Shown: in pieces, positions 35,915 to 44,359 of the stretch
How the letters are laid out: every line of letters begins with the position of its first letter
Position numbering within the stretch: position 1 is the stretch's first letter
DNA from: Actinoalloteichus_B caeruleus
GTDB taxonomy: Bacteria; Actinomycetota; Actinomycetes; Mycobacteriales; Pseudonocardiaceae
DNA: 64,000 bases
Strand: one strand, 5' to 3'
Assembly (NCBI RefSeq): GCF_000718005.1
Contig: NZ_JODV01000006.1
Made by a program: the position numbers and the translations under genes
The notes under the pieces: generated by a model
Seen by the model: only the letters and a program-made list of their open reading frames with translations
The model's database searches: none
What the model was told of the DNA's origin: nothing

Positions 35915-35920
35915 AGTCTA
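35915..35920 (-). promoter_or_regulatory. -10 element suggesting a leaderless argS transcript
   Basis: TAGACT on the minus strand ends exactly 7 nt before the argS GTG, the spacing at which transcription would start on the initiation codon. The -35 region is weak. Confidence 0.4.
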
Positions 35921-36277
35921 GGCAGCCGCCACCACGACAAACGAGCGGGTTGTCCGGTGGGCGCACCGCGTCCCGCCTGCTGGGACGCGGTGCGGCGGGG
36001 CGGCCCCCGGGGGTGGCCCACCGCGCGTGTTCCCTCACGTCGAGTGTCCCCGCCCAGTACCCACACCCGCTTCACCGCCGGGTGCGGACACTGCGCACAC
36101 GCCCGGTCGGGGTGCGGTCGGCGACCACCCGCGAGAGGGGTCGGCACCGTCCGCCGTCCCGATCTGACTCTGGGTGCACGAGACGGCGACCACACGTACC
36201 GAATTCCGCTCGCGGCTCATAGACTGTCCGCCGTCAGGTGCGGAGTGCGGTAGTCACGGAGACGAGGTCCGACAGGC
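35921..36277. other. Divergent intergenic region between argS and the DUF3105 gene
   Basis: About 370 bp between divergent genes, presumably holding promoters for both directions. Apart from the -10 element for argS I see no defined motif and no gene. Confidence 0.45.
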
Positions 36278-37177
36278 ATGGCGAGCGGAAAGAGCTCCAA
36301 AGCGGTACGCAACGCCCGCGCGGCGACGGCCGTGAAGAAGTCGAAGCCCTGGGGCACGCTGGCCGCGGTGGCGGTGCTGGTGCTGTTCGCCGGCGGCATC
36401 TTCACCTACGTGTACACGCAGTACGAGGCGACCGCCGACATCCGCGCCTTCACGCCCTCGGAGGAGAACCAGAACCCGGCCCTGGACATCGAGGGCGTCA
36501 CCAGCGAGGAGTACGCGGGCCAGTTGCACGTGGTCGCTCCGCAGCGGGTGGCCTACGAGGAGTTCCCGCCCAACGGCGGACCGCACGACGAGGTGTGGGC
36601 TGGCTGCAACGGCGTGGTCTACGACGTCCCGGTGCGGAACGAGAACATGGTCCACTCGCTGGAGCACGGCGCCGTCTGGATCGCCTACAACGAGGACCAG
36701 ATCCAGGGCGACGACCTGGAGACGCTGCGGAACAAGGTCATCGGTGAGCCGGCGATGATGATGTCGCCCTACCCCGACCTCGACAGCCCGATCTCGCTCC
36801 AGGCATGGGGCCACCGGTTGAAGGTCGACAGCGCCGACGACGAGCGGATCGACCAGTTCATCACGGCCCTCCAGCTCAACGCCTACGTCTACCCCGAGAT
36901 CGGTGCCACCTGCATGCCGAACCCGGCCCGCTTCGACGTGGACAACCCGCCGCCCTTCGACCCGAGCGAGCCCGGACCGGACGCCATGCCGATGTCGGCG
37001 AACCCGGAGGACTTCGGCGGCTACACCGGTCCCGGTGACGAGATGCTCGACCCCTCGGGCGCCCCGGAGGCGAGCGAGCAGCCGGAGGGCGAGGAGGACC
37101 CGGCCACGGACGAGTCGGAGGCCCCCGAGTCCGACGAGGGCGCTGACGCATCCGACGAGGGCGACACCAACGACTGA
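36278..37177 (+). CDS. DUF3105 family membrane-anchored protein
   Basis: A 299-residue protein with a Lys/Arg-rich N-terminus, one membrane helix (about residues 26-48, TLAAVAVLVLFAGGIFTYVY) and an extracytoplasmic DUF3105 domain (about 85-225) marked by the segment VRNENMVHSLEHGAVWIAYN and ALQLNAYVYPEIGATCMPN. The C-terminal 60 residues are acidic and disordered (EASEQPEGEEDPATDE). DUF3105 has no assigned activity. It lies 14 bp before a DUF305 gene, a pairing seen often upstream of argS in Pseudonocardiales. Confidence 0.88.
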   Translation: MASGKSSKAVRNARAATAVKKSKPWGTLAAVAVLVLFAGGIFTYVYTQYEATADIRAFTPSEENQNPALDIEGVTSEEYAGQLHVVAPQRVAYEEFPPNGGPHDEVWAGCNGVVYDVPVRNENMVHSLEHGAVWIAYNEDQIQGDDLETLRNKVIGEPAMMMSPYPDLDSPISLQAWGHRLKVDSADDERIDQFITALQLNAYVYPEIGATCMPNPARFDVDNPPPFDPSEPGPDAMPMSANPEDFGGYTGPGDEMLDPSGAPEASEQPEGEEDPATDESEAPESDEGADASDEGDTND

Positions 37178-37191
37178 GGGCTGAGGGCCAC

Positions 37192-37941
37192 GTGGTGACG
37201 AGGCACCCGAGGGCGCGGAGCGGGAGCGCCGAGAAGAGCGACGGTTCGCCGCCCCCGGGGGTCGGCTCCGGTGGGCCGCCGTGGATACGGGCGGTGACCC
37301 TCGTGGGCGCGGTGCTGGCGCTGCTGCTCCTCGGCGCGGCCGGCGGGATGCTGGTCGGGCTGCCGGGGGCCGGCGGTTCGGCGGCCCCGTCGGCGGAGTC
37401 CGTGGACGTCGGCTTCGCGCAGGACATGACGATCCATCACCGCCAGGCGACGACGATGGCGACCCTGTACCGGGTGAACGGGGAGGACCCGTCGATCTCC
37501 CAGCTGGCCTTCGACATCGACACCAACCAGCGCGAGCAGATCGGTTGGATGCAGGGCTGGTTGAACATCTGGGACCGTTCGCTGACACCGGTGGACGGCT
37601 ACATGAACTGGATGACCGGCCCGGAGGGCCACCAGCACCACGGTGCCGTGCCCCAGGACGAGAACGGTGCTCCGGCGATCATGCCGGGGATGGCCAGCGA
37701 GGAGGAGCTGGCCGAGCTGCGGGCGGCCCGGGGAGAGGAACTCGACGTCCTGTTCCTCCAGCTGATGCTCCGCCACCACGAGGGTGGCGTCGAGATGGCC
37801 TCCTACGCGGCGGAGCGCGCCGGCCGGCCGCAGGTGCGCAACCTCGCGTCGAACATGTTGGAACACCAGACCGCGGAGAGCGCGAAGATGGTGGGCATGC
37901 TGCGGGAGCGAGGGGCCGAGCCGCTGCCGTTCGACAACTGA
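37192..37941 (+). CDS. DUF305 family ferritin-like metal-binding protein
   Basis: A 249-residue protein with an N-terminal membrane helix (about residues 33-55) and an exported DUF305 domain. His-rich helix motifs typical of this family are DMTIHHRQATTMA near residue 77 and LMLRHHEGGVEMASY near 190, with Met residues nearby, suggesting metal (possibly copper) binding. The start is a GTG 14 bp after the DUF3105 stop. The function is unknown; secretion with its partner is likely. Confidence 0.9.
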   Translation: MVTRHPRARSGSAEKSDGSPPPGVGSGGPPWIRAVTLVGAVLALLLLGAAGGMLVGLPGAGGSAAPSAESVDVGFAQDMTIHHRQATTMATLYRVNGEDPSISQLAFDIDTNQREQIGWMQGWLNIWDRSLTPVDGYMNWMTGPEGHQHHGAVPQDENGAPAIMPGMASEEELAELRAARGEELDVLFLQLMLRHHEGGVEMASYAAERAGRPQVRNLASNMLEHQTAESAKMVGMLRERGAEPLPFDN

Positions 37942-38405
37942 CCGACCCCACTGGCGCCGCAATGGCGGGTACTGGTCGGGAGCCTCGCCCCTGCCGCATG
38001 CCGGGGTGCTCGTACCCCCACCGCGCTCGGGGCCGGCGGGGCGCTCGTGCCGGCGTACCCACCGCCACCACCCCCGGCGACGAGCCCGCCGAGGCGCACG
38101 ACTGACCGGCGACGCGCCCGCGCGCTCCTCGGCGGCGGCGCGCGGCAGGTCGTCCCCGCGTCCCGGGCGCGCCCGGCGGGGGTTCGTGGCCCTCTCCCGT
38201 TCCGACCTCCCGGGGGCTCGGCCGCCGCCCTCCACCGGTGCCGGTGCGACCGCCGGCGGCGCTGATCGTCCCGCCACCACCGCCGGCTGGCCCCCGGGAG
38301 GTCGGGGCGCGCCCGGGCTCGTCGGCGTCCCCACCTCCGGACGGTGCGCGACGGCTGGTCAGACCAGTGGTGGTCCGCCCGGTGCCCCGTCTCGGGCCGA
38401 ACGGT
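37942..38405. other. Intergenic region between DUF305 and the CDF transporter gene
   Basis: 464 bp between convergent genes, very GC-rich. A short open frame in phase with CRMPGCSYPHRA (about 37995-38100) may be noise. No hairpin stands out and no gene is supported. Confidence 0.4.
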
Positions 38406-39377
38406 TCACCAGCTCAACTCGCGGCAGCTCATCGGGAGGTGGGCGGGCTCCACCTGGAGGGTGGCGTGGTGGATGCCGTACTTCTCCGCGAGCATCCGTT
38501 GGGCCTCGCCCAGCACGGTCCCGGTGTCGCCGTCGGTCTCGATCGTCAGGTGCGCCTGGAGGACCTCCATGCCGGAGGTGAGGGTCCAGACGTGGAGGTC
38601 GTGCACGCCGACCACGGCCGGGAGACCGACGAGGTCCCGCCTGAGCTGGCGCACGTCGACCTCGGCGGGCGCTTCCTGCACGAGGATGCGCAGGGCCTGG
38701 CCCGCGAGCCGTGCGGTCCGGGGGATGACGAAGGCCGCGATGGCGACGGCCACGAGCGGGTCGGCGTACCGCCAGCCGAAGAGCAGCGTGACGGCGGCGC
38801 CGATGAGCACTCCGACCGAGGCCAGCGTGTCGGCCAGCACCTCCAGGTAGGCGCCCCGCACGTTGATGCTCTCGGCCGCGCCCTGTCGCAGCAGGGCGAA
38901 GGCGACGAGGTTGGCGACCAGTCCGGCGGCGGCGGCGATCATGACCGGGCCGCCCTCGACCTCCGGCGGATCCGTGAAGCGGTGGGCGGCCTCGTACAGG
39001 ATGAAGCCGGCGACCGCGAAGAGCAGCAGGGCGTTGGCCAGGGCCGCGAGCACCTCCAGCCGGTAGAGGCCGAAGGTGCGGCGCGTCCCGGAGGCGCGGC
39101 GCGCGGCTCGGCGGGCGGCGGTGATCGCGGCGAGGGCCATCCCGATGCCGAGGACGTCGGTCAGCATGTGGCCGGCGTCCGAGAGCAACGCGAGGGAGCC
39201 GGTGGCGAGGGCGACCACGACCTCCACGACGAGGAAGGTGACGAGCACGCACAACGCGGCCACCATCCGCCGCACATGCCTCCCGGACGCGCTCACCGCG
39301 TCGGCCGCGGTGATGCCGTGCCCGTGTCCGTGCCCCCGGTGCCCCTCGTCGGAACGACCGCCGTTGTCCGCTGTCAT
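38406..39377 (-). CDS. Cation diffusion facilitator (CzcD/ZnT-type) metal efflux protein
   Basis: Exports divalent metal ions, most likely Zn2+, Co2+ or Cd2+, in exchange for protons. The 323-residue product starts at an ATG with GGGAGG upstream. It has a His-rich N-terminus (HRGHGHGHG), six membrane helices with the family motif SLALLSDAGHMLTDV near residue 70 (His and Asp ligands), a second HxxxD-type site near LEVLADTLASVGV, and a C-terminal cytoplasmic ferredoxin-like domain (HDLHVWTLTSGMEVLQAHL near 260). The promoter region carries a short AT-rich dyad. Confidence 0.92.
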   Translation of the reverse strand: MTADNGGRSDEGHRGHGHGHGITAADAVSASGRHVRRMVAALCVLVTFLVVEVVVALATGSLALLSDAGHMLTDVLGIGMALAAITAARRAARRASGTRRTFGLYRLEVLAALANALLLFAVAGFILYEAAHRFTDPPEVEGGPVMIAAAAGLVANLVAFALLRQGAAESINVRGAYLEVLADTLASVGVLIGAAVTLLFGWRYADPLVAVAIAAFVIPRTARLAGQALRILVQEAPAEVDVRQLRRDLVGLPAVVGVHDLHVWTLTSGMEVLQAHLTIETDGDTGTVLGEAQRMLAEKYGIHHATLQVEPAHLPMSCRELSW

Positions 39378-39398
39378 CTCGTCGCCTCCCGGAGCGAA

Positions 39399-39412
39399 CA
39401 TATAGCGATATG
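39399..39412. promoter_or_regulatory. AT-rich dyad upstream of the CDF gene
   Basis: CATAT and ATATG arms around AGCG, immediately followed by a second palindrome ATGCGCAT. AT-rich dyads of this kind in a GC-rich genome are typical of ArsR/SmtB-type metal-sensor sites. It lies about 22 bp upstream of the start codon. Which regulator binds is unknown. Confidence 0.4.
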
Positions 39413-39574
39413 CGCATGAGTACAAGTCCGCAATCGCGCGCTCCCCTGGCCTGGGAGAACGAGGAGGTGAACTCGTTCAGGCGTCAACCAGGGGGGGGTG
39501 CGCGAACCCCCGATCGGGATGCGCTAAGCTTTCCCCGTCGCCGGCGAGGGGAATCCCGAAACCGACGATGGTGA

Positions 39575-39647
39575 GCCCTCGTAGCTCAGTGGATAGAGCA
39601 CTGCCCTCCGGAGGCAGGTGTCACAGGTTCGAATCCTGTCGAGGGCG
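39575..39647 (+). tRNA. tRNA-Arg (anticodon CCG)
   Basis: A complete 73-nt cloverleaf. The acceptor stem GCCCTCG pairs with CGAGGGC, the anticodon stem CTGCC with GGCAG around loop CTCCGGA, and the T arm ACAGG-TTCGAAT-CCTGT is perfect. Anticodon CCG decodes CGG. The 3' CCA is not encoded. TAAGCT at 39525-39530 could be its -10 element. A hairpin follows 15 bp later. No integrase gene lies beside it. Confidence 0.97.
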
Positions 39648-39662
39648 CAACGAGACCAACGA

Positions 39663-39690
39663 GCGCGGTGGCGGGCATCCCCCACCGCGC
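39663..39690 (+). terminator. Terminator of the tRNA-Arg gene
   Basis: A 9-bp perfect stem (GCGCGGTGG / CCACCGCGC) with a 10-nt loop just after the tRNA. Confidence 0.75.
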
Positions 39691-40286
39691 TTCGTCGTGT
39701 GCGGTCGACACGTCCTAGTTCCCCCTCGCGGTTTTCGGGAGACCCCAGACCCGGGAGACGGCACGTCTCCTCGACCAACTCCACGCTGGCGGACCGCGGC
39801 CGGCGGCTCGCCTCACCCAGGGACGGGGTCGCGCCAGGAGAGCGGTCCGATTCCGCCATCGAGCTGTCCCCGGGACCCACGGGGGCGCGCGGCGCCCCAC
39901 CGAAGCTGACGTGACGGTGGCGGCTTGCCTCCTCCCGGGCCGAGGGAGGCCGGGACGCTGCGCGAGCGAGCCGGTGCACGGGCGGGAGCGAGGCGTTCCC
40001 GCCGGCAGGAGAACGACGAGACGTTCCCGCGCCGACGGCCAACCACCGCCGCGCCGCCCGGCTCGGCAGCTGACCCCCGGCACGGAGACCCGAGGGCGCT
40101 CCCCAGCCCGCTCTCGCCCGCCCGGGTACGCCAGTCGGGACCGCACGAGCGCCCAGGAGCGGCGGCCCTGGGGGACGAGGTCCTCGTCGGCGTCCCGACA
40201 CCCACCACCAGCCCAGCCCGCGTCCCCACCGGCGGGGAGGGCCGAGCCCGGGACCATCCGCTCACGGAGGAGGCGGGTCGCCAGGC
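39691..40286. other. Gene-poor region between tRNA-Arg and the TetR gene
   Basis: About 600 bp of GC-rich DNA. Several overlapping open frames on both strands give Arg/Pro/Gly-rich translations with no family resemblance, so I call none. No direct repeat of the tRNA 3' end is visible that would mark an integrated element. Confidence 0.5.
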
Positions 40287-40895
40287 TCAGGAGGGGACCG
40301 GCGTGTCGTCGCGGTCGCCCACGAGTTCCTCGATGGCGGCGAGGGCCTCCTCGGTGGGCAGGTCCTCGTCGAGCACCAGGTGCAGCATCAGCCCGTCGAG
40401 CAGCGCCACCACCAGGGTGGCGACACCGGCGCAGCGGCTCGCCGACCAGTGCGGTCGGAGCGTGGCCAGCCGGTCGGCGGCCTGCGCCCTCGACTGGCGC
40501 ATCTGGTCCCGCATCACGGCACCGAGGTTGCTGTCCCGCATCGCTCCGACAACGAGTTCGACCGCGAGCCGGCTCGCCCGCGTGCTCCCGGAACTCGGCA
40601 GCAGACCACGCAGCGTGTCCAGGGCGGCCTGTTCGTCGGAGGCCTCCAACAGCTCGTCGATGACCGGGTTGATCACGAGGTCACCCGCGCGTTCGGCTAT
40701 CGCGCGGTGCAGGTTGCCGACACCCCCGAAGTGGTAGTGGATCAGCCCGACGTTCGCGGTCGCCCGCTCGGCGACCGCACGGGTGGTCACGGCGGGCCAT
40801 CCGCCCTCCGCCAGCAGGTCGACGCCGACCGCCACCAGCTGCTCACGGCGTCGTTCACCTCGCCCGGGACCTGGTCGATCGACTGTTTTGGTCAC
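40287..40895 (-). CDS. TetR-family transcriptional repressor
   Basis: A 202-residue DNA-binding regulator. The N-terminal helix-turn-helix (about residues 15-62) includes VTTRAVAERATANVGLIHYHFG; the C-terminal domain is a ligand-binding helical bundle. The GTG start (VTKTVDRPG) has no ribosome site; TAATTT lies 6 nt upstream, so the message is probably leaderless. A perfect palindrome covers the -10 element and start codon, which indicates tight autorepression. The regulated target, beyond itself, is not evident: the neighbours are a tRNA and an ATPase-like gene. Confidence 0.9.
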   Translation of the reverse strand: MTKTVDRPGPGRGERRREQLVAVGVDLLAEGGWPAVTTRAVAERATANVGLIHYHFGGVGNLHRAIAERAGDLVINPVIDELLEASDEQAALDTLRGLLPSSGSTRASRLAVELVVGAMRDSNLGAVMRDQMRQSRAQAADRLATLRPHWSASRCAGVATLVVALLDGLMLHLVLDEDLPTEEALAAIEELVGDRDDTPVPS

Positions 40896-40904
40896 TTGAC
40901 CAAA
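40887..40904. promoter_or_regulatory. Palindromic operator overlapping the TetR start codon
   Basis: TTTGGTCA-CT-TGACCAAA is a perfect 8-2-8 palindrome. It covers the GTG start (40893-40895) and part of the -10 element TAATTT (minus strand, 40902-40907). A TetR dimer bound here would block both polymerase and ribosome access. Confidence 0.75.
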
Positions 40905-40907
40905 TTA

Positions 40908-41332
40908 GCACCCCGGCGGGCGCCGTACCCGGAGTTTGCGCGATTCCCGGCGGTTCGGCCCGGAGAACGGCGGAATCGGCCGGTGACCATCGCGGGCAGG
41001 ATGGACGCGTCGCGCCCCCGCCGACGGGAGCGCGGCGATCGTCCGACGGGGCGGCACCCGTTCGGCGGTTACCGAGCGTCAGAACGCTGCCGGCGGCGAC
41101 CGGGTGCCCCACCACTGGGCGACCCTGGTGCCACCAGGTAGTTTCCACAGTGGAAGCTCCGGTGCACGCGTTTCCCGTGCTGCCACGCTCGGCACCTGGG
41201 ATGACGTCGAAGCGACGGAAAGCCGCGTCAGGGGAACCCGCCCAGACCCGACGTCGGCTCGAGTTGGCAAGATACGGACTCGCCGGTGCCTCGTGACGTC
41301 TCGCGCGGAACGCGGAAGCAGAAAGGATCCTG
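40908..41332. other. Divergent intergenic region between TetR and the ATP-binding protein gene
   Basis: About 425 bp between divergent genes. The last 150 bp are less GC-rich and should hold the promoter of the right-hand gene; I cannot name a specific -35/-10 pair. No gene is seen. Confidence 0.45.
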
Positions 41333-41866
41333 GTGAACTCGCAAACCATCCAGGTCGACGACCTCCGCCTGCTCGCAGTGCCCAATGCCGTGAATCTCGC
41401 CGATCTCTTTCTCCGGTTCACCCTGTCCGAGTGGTCCTTACGCCCCTTGCAGGACGACGCGTCCCGCGTGATGAGCGCGCTGGTCACGGCCACCGTCGAG
41501 GACACCGACCAGCAGTCGGCGGGCTTCATCACGGTGCGCCTGCGCCTGCGCGGTGACTGCCTCGTCGTGGAGGTCGAGACCGAACGGTTCAACGAGCACG
41601 CCCCGGTGCTGGCCCAGTTGTCGGAACTGCGCACCGGGCTCGTTCCGCTCGACGGCGGAATCCGACTCGCCTGGTGTGAGCTCCCCCTGCCGACGGGGTT
41701 GAACGGCACGGCGGTCCCCCTGCCCCAACGGGAGCGACGCCCCTCCCCCGCCGCCGAGGCGATGGCGGGGGAGCCGGACGACTTCGACCCCCAGGTCATG
41801 CAGCGGCTGCTGTTCGGCCTGAGCGGAGCCGGCAAGCCCCCGCACGACGGCGGCCTGGGCAACTGA
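41333..41866 (+). CDS. Putative ATP-binding/anti-sigma-regulator-like protein
   Basis: A 177-residue protein starting at a GTG with AAAGGA upstream. Residues about 10-115 resemble the small HATPase_c-type regulators of actinobacteria: VPNAVNLADLFLRFTLSEWSLRPL, then SALVTATVEDTDQ, where the N-box would lie, and LRLRGDCLVVEVETE. The classical Asn and DxGxG residues are not clearly present, so ATP binding is uncertain. The C-terminal 45 residues are disordered. Such proteins often act in partner-switching with sigma factors. The call is tentative. A strong hairpin follows. Confidence 0.55.
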   Translation: MNSQTIQVDDLRLLAVPNAVNLADLFLRFTLSEWSLRPLQDDASRVMSALVTATVEDTDQQSAGFITVRLRLRGDCLVVEVETERFNEHAPVLAQLSELRTGLVPLDGGIRLAWCELPLPTGLNGTAVPLPQRERRPSPAAEAMAGEPDDFDPQVMQRLLFGLSGAGKPPHDGGLGN

Positions 41867-41878
41867 CGCCGCACCTCC

Positions 41879-41904
41879 GGGGCGGGGCCGTTTCGCCCCG
41901 CCCC
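41879..41904 (+). terminator. Terminator after the ATP-binding-like gene
   Basis: A perfect 10-bp stem (GGGGCGGGGC and its complement) with loop CGTTTC, 12 bp after the stop. Confidence 0.8.
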
Positions 41905-42091
41905 GATCGGCGCGAGGTCCGCCCGGAAGGGTGACCGATCCGCGGGCCGCGCCCGAAGGCCGACGTCATCCACCCGACCGCGGCCGTGGTGCGCGCGCTG
42001 ACCTCCCCCCGTGACTCCGGGGACGGGCTGGAGCGGAGCACCCGGCCGGGCCGTCACATGCGGTCGCGGCCGACAGGTCCCACGACCTGGT

Positions 42092-42496
42092 TCAGCGGCG
42101 CGGGGGCAGGCCCCCGAGGGCCTGGCCGGTGCGATAGAGGCTGATCAGCAGTGGGCGCAGCGCTGTCCCGCGCTCGGTCACCGCGTACTCGGTCCGCGCC
42201 GGGAAGCCGGGGGCGCGCGTCCTGCCGACCAGGCCGCGCGCCTGGAGCTCACCCAACCGCTCGGTCAGCACCTTCGCGCTCAGGGTGGGAAGTCGGCGCC
42301 GGAGTTCCGTGAAGGAGCAGGGCCCGTGCAGGAGTTCCCGTAGCACCAGCGTGGTCCAGCGACCGGAGACGGCCGCCAGCGCGACCTCGACCGGGCAGTC
42401 CGGGTCCGGCCGCTGGGTGCGCCCCGCCACGTCCGGGACCAGCTCTCGGTCCCAGCCGCCGTCGGCCCTGACCACGGTTTCCGTTTGGTTACCCAC
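42092..42496 (-). CDS. HxlR-family transcriptional regulator
   Basis: A 134-residue winged-helix regulator. The family core is clear: CPVEVALAAVSGRWTTLVLREL near residue 35, then GPCSFTELRRRLPTLSAKVLTERLGELQARGLV and the wing RTRAPGFPARTEYAVTERG. The GTG start has AGGAGG 5 nt upstream; a longer in-frame extension would run through the divergent gene. Starts of this gene and the SnoaL-like gene are only 25 bp apart, so it probably controls that neighbour from the shared spacer. Confidence 0.9.
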   Translation of the reverse strand: MGNQTETVVRADGGWDRELVPDVAGRTQRPDPDCPVEVALAAVSGRWTTLVLRELLHGPCSFTELRRRLPTLSAKVLTERLGELQARGLVGRTRAPGFPARTEYAVTERGTALRPLLISLYRTGQALGGLPPRR

Positions 42497-42521
42497 GTGC
42501 GCCTCCTGTTGGCTCCGCTCC

Positions 42522-42953
42522 ATGAGCGAGACTCCGACCCACATCCAACTCACGACGGACCCCGCACGGCACCCCGAGGTCTTCGCCTCGGCGTTCAACA
42601 CCGGCGACGTCGACATCCTGGAACAGGTGTACGAGCCCGGGGCGCTGTTCGTTCCCCAACCCGGCACGGCCGTGACGGGGGAGGCACGGCGACTGGCCAA
42701 CGCGGAGTTCCTGGAACTCGGGCTGCCCATCACCGTCTCCCCCCGCCACGTCTACGCCCTGGACGACGTCGCACTTCTGATCGTCGACTTCGTGATCGCC
42801 GGAACCGCGCGGCACGGCGGCTCCGTCCGCATCGAGGGAACGGCGACGGACGTGGCGCGCCGGGGGGCCGACGGGTACTGGCGCTACGCCATCGACAACC
42901 CCTTCGGCGTCGCGGAGGGGCCGGCGGGGTCGGGGCGAGCCAGCACCGCCTAA
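42522..42953 (+). CDS. SnoaL-like/nuclear transport factor 2-fold protein
   Basis: A 143-residue small alpha+beta-barrel protein of the ketosteroid-isomerase/SnoaL-like superfamily. The pattern HPEVFASAFNTGDVDILEQVYEP followed by GALFV and WRYAIDNPFG is typical of the DUF4440/SgcJ-like members, which include isomerases, hydrolases and proteins without known activity. No catalytic assignment is possible. It is divergent from and probably regulated by the HxlR gene. Confidence 0.8.
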   Translation: MSETPTHIQLTTDPARHPEVFASAFNTGDVDILEQVYEPGALFVPQPGTAVTGEARRLANAEFLELGLPITVSPRHVYALDDVALLIVDFVIAGTARHGGSVRIEGTATDVARRGADGYWRYAIDNPFGVAEGPAGSGRASTA

Positions 42954-43201
42954 CGGAGCAGGCGGAACCAGCCCAGGTCGATCTCTATCGGCAGGACCAG
43001 CAGGGGGAAGGTGAGGACGAGGCAGATCGCGCACAGCAGGAGGATGACCCGCCTGGTGGTCGGCGAGTCGCCCACCACCGCCGACAGGAGCGACACCGCG
43101 AGGCGAAGCGCTTCCAACACCCCACCGCGCGAACCCCACCGTTCACCGGTCTTGCCCCCGACCTCGGTTGCGTCGAGCCAGGGGTCACGGCCTACTGTCA
43201 T
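42950..43201 (-). CDS. Small single-helix membrane protein
   Basis: An 83-residue product whose ATG has GGGAGGA 8 nt upstream, a strong reason to accept it. The N-terminal 45 residues are polar and one hydrophobic segment follows (about 54-74, VILLLCAICLVLTFPLLVLP). Its stop overlaps the end of the convergent SnoaL-like gene by 4 nt. I recognise no family; a small regulatory or envelope protein is possible. Confidence 0.65.
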   Translation of the reverse strand: MTVGRDPWLDATEVGGKTGERWGSRGGVLEALRLAVSLLSAVVGDSPTTRRVILLLCAICLVLTFPLLVLPIEIDLGWFRLLR

Positions 43202-44359
43202 CAGGTTGGTCCTCCCTCGGAGCGCCAGGCGGACGCTGATCTCTGCCAGGAGCGGGCGTCCGCGAGCGCGGCTGGTGGCGACCGACCGGGGCGGCTTCCT
43301 TCCGAGGAAGCCGCCCACCACCGGCACCAATTCGTGCAAAGCAACCTACACCGGTGGGTCGATATCGCGACTACTGGCTGCCACCACTCGCTCAGCGGGC
43401 AGAAATCTTCCACGAACGGCCCAAGACGAGAGCCAAGGCGGTCAGCAGAACTAATATCGGCTGGTAGACGCAGTTCACTCGAGGCTGGAACACTCGTGGC
43501 GCCCTCGGCACGGCCCCAAGCGCCGCCCGCGACTCGGACCTCCCCACCACCCGATCGTCCACGTCAGCCACCCCCAGTTCGACTACTCAGGGTAGTTTTC
43601 GGCCATGCCAAGCCTTCCCCCGCAAGGACTAATATTCCCTCGGCATATCGCCTACCGGTGATATGCTCGTCGCTCTCAGTCCCCACCGCCACGGGCGGGC
43701 TCCCCGCGTCGCGGTCGGAGCGACGGCGCCTTGAGGACGAGGCCGGCACGTCGCGCCTCGACTCCCCTCCCCCCGTGGTGGCCGAGCGGTTTGGAGCGGT
43801 GCCCACCGTTCCCGGGCTGGTAGGGTCCGTCGCGATGTCGCTCGCGCGGGGAGAGTGAGGTGCCGGTGCGCGTCGCCAGCTCGGCCCTCCCACCGCCACG
43901 GGAGCCCACCACGAGGGTGGCCGGTCCTGCCCCCAGGGCGCGGACCAGCCGCGCTCCGCAGCCACGACCGGCGCGCTGGCCCCAGGCGGTCCCAGCGGTG
44001 GCCCCCATCCCGTCGCCCGCGCTCGAGTCGACCCGTCGAGCCCTTTCCACGCCGCACCCGGTGCTGCCCCCCTCGGACACGAAACGGGCGACCGGCACCA
44101 ACGGCTACACGAACTCCTGGGGAACCAACGCGCACGGCGAACTCAGCGGGTGCCCGCCGCCCCGTTCCCACGCCCTGGTCAGCGCCTCCTCTCCGCGCTG
44201 ACCCGCTCCGTGGCCCCGGTCGGGACGCCACGGTCGTTCGCCCTACCCGGATTTCGCCCTCCTCGGGCTCCGGCTGTCACCGCCTTCCTCGTCCCGTGAC
44301 CCGCGTCGCGGGACCACCGAGTGACGGCTGCCCCGAAGCCGAGCTGAGAGGTCACTCGT
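43202..44359. other. 1.16 kb gene-poor region upstream of the mrp operon
   Basis: No convincing coding sequence. The left half (about 43330-43680) is notably AT-richer for this genome and contains ACTAATAT twice (near 43452 and 43628) and a strong inverted repeat at 43643-43666. The right half is GC-rich, with only shadow frames. The mrp promoter presumably lies here. Confidence 0.5.
43643..43666. promoter_or_regulatory. Long inverted repeat in the mrp upstream region
   Basis: Arms GCATATCGCC and GGTGATATGC pair with one mismatch around a 4-nt centre. It is about 690 bp upstream of mrpA. It could be an operator or an RNA hairpin. No gene starts immediately next to it. Confidence 0.45.

Noticed and set aside
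39715..40265. Overlapping open frames on both strands between tRNA-Arg and the TetR gene
   Set aside because: All have shadow-type composition and none has a start with a convincing ribosome site that also gives a family match.
39575..40286. Integrated element at the tRNA-Arg gene
   Set aside because: No integrase, excisionase or duplicated tRNA 3' end is found within the following sequence.
43770..43830. tRNA-Ser/Leu-like segment (GTGGCCGAGCGGTTTGGAG)
   Set aside because: Only a D-arm-like stretch is present. No anticodon stem, variable arm, TTCGA loop or closing acceptor strand follows, so it is chance similarity or at most a tiny remnant.
43860..44201. A plus-strand open frame of 113 codons before mrpA
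   Set aside because: The Pro/Arg/Ser-rich translation has no domain, an opposing frame is equally long, and there is no coding-style base bias. Not called as a gene.
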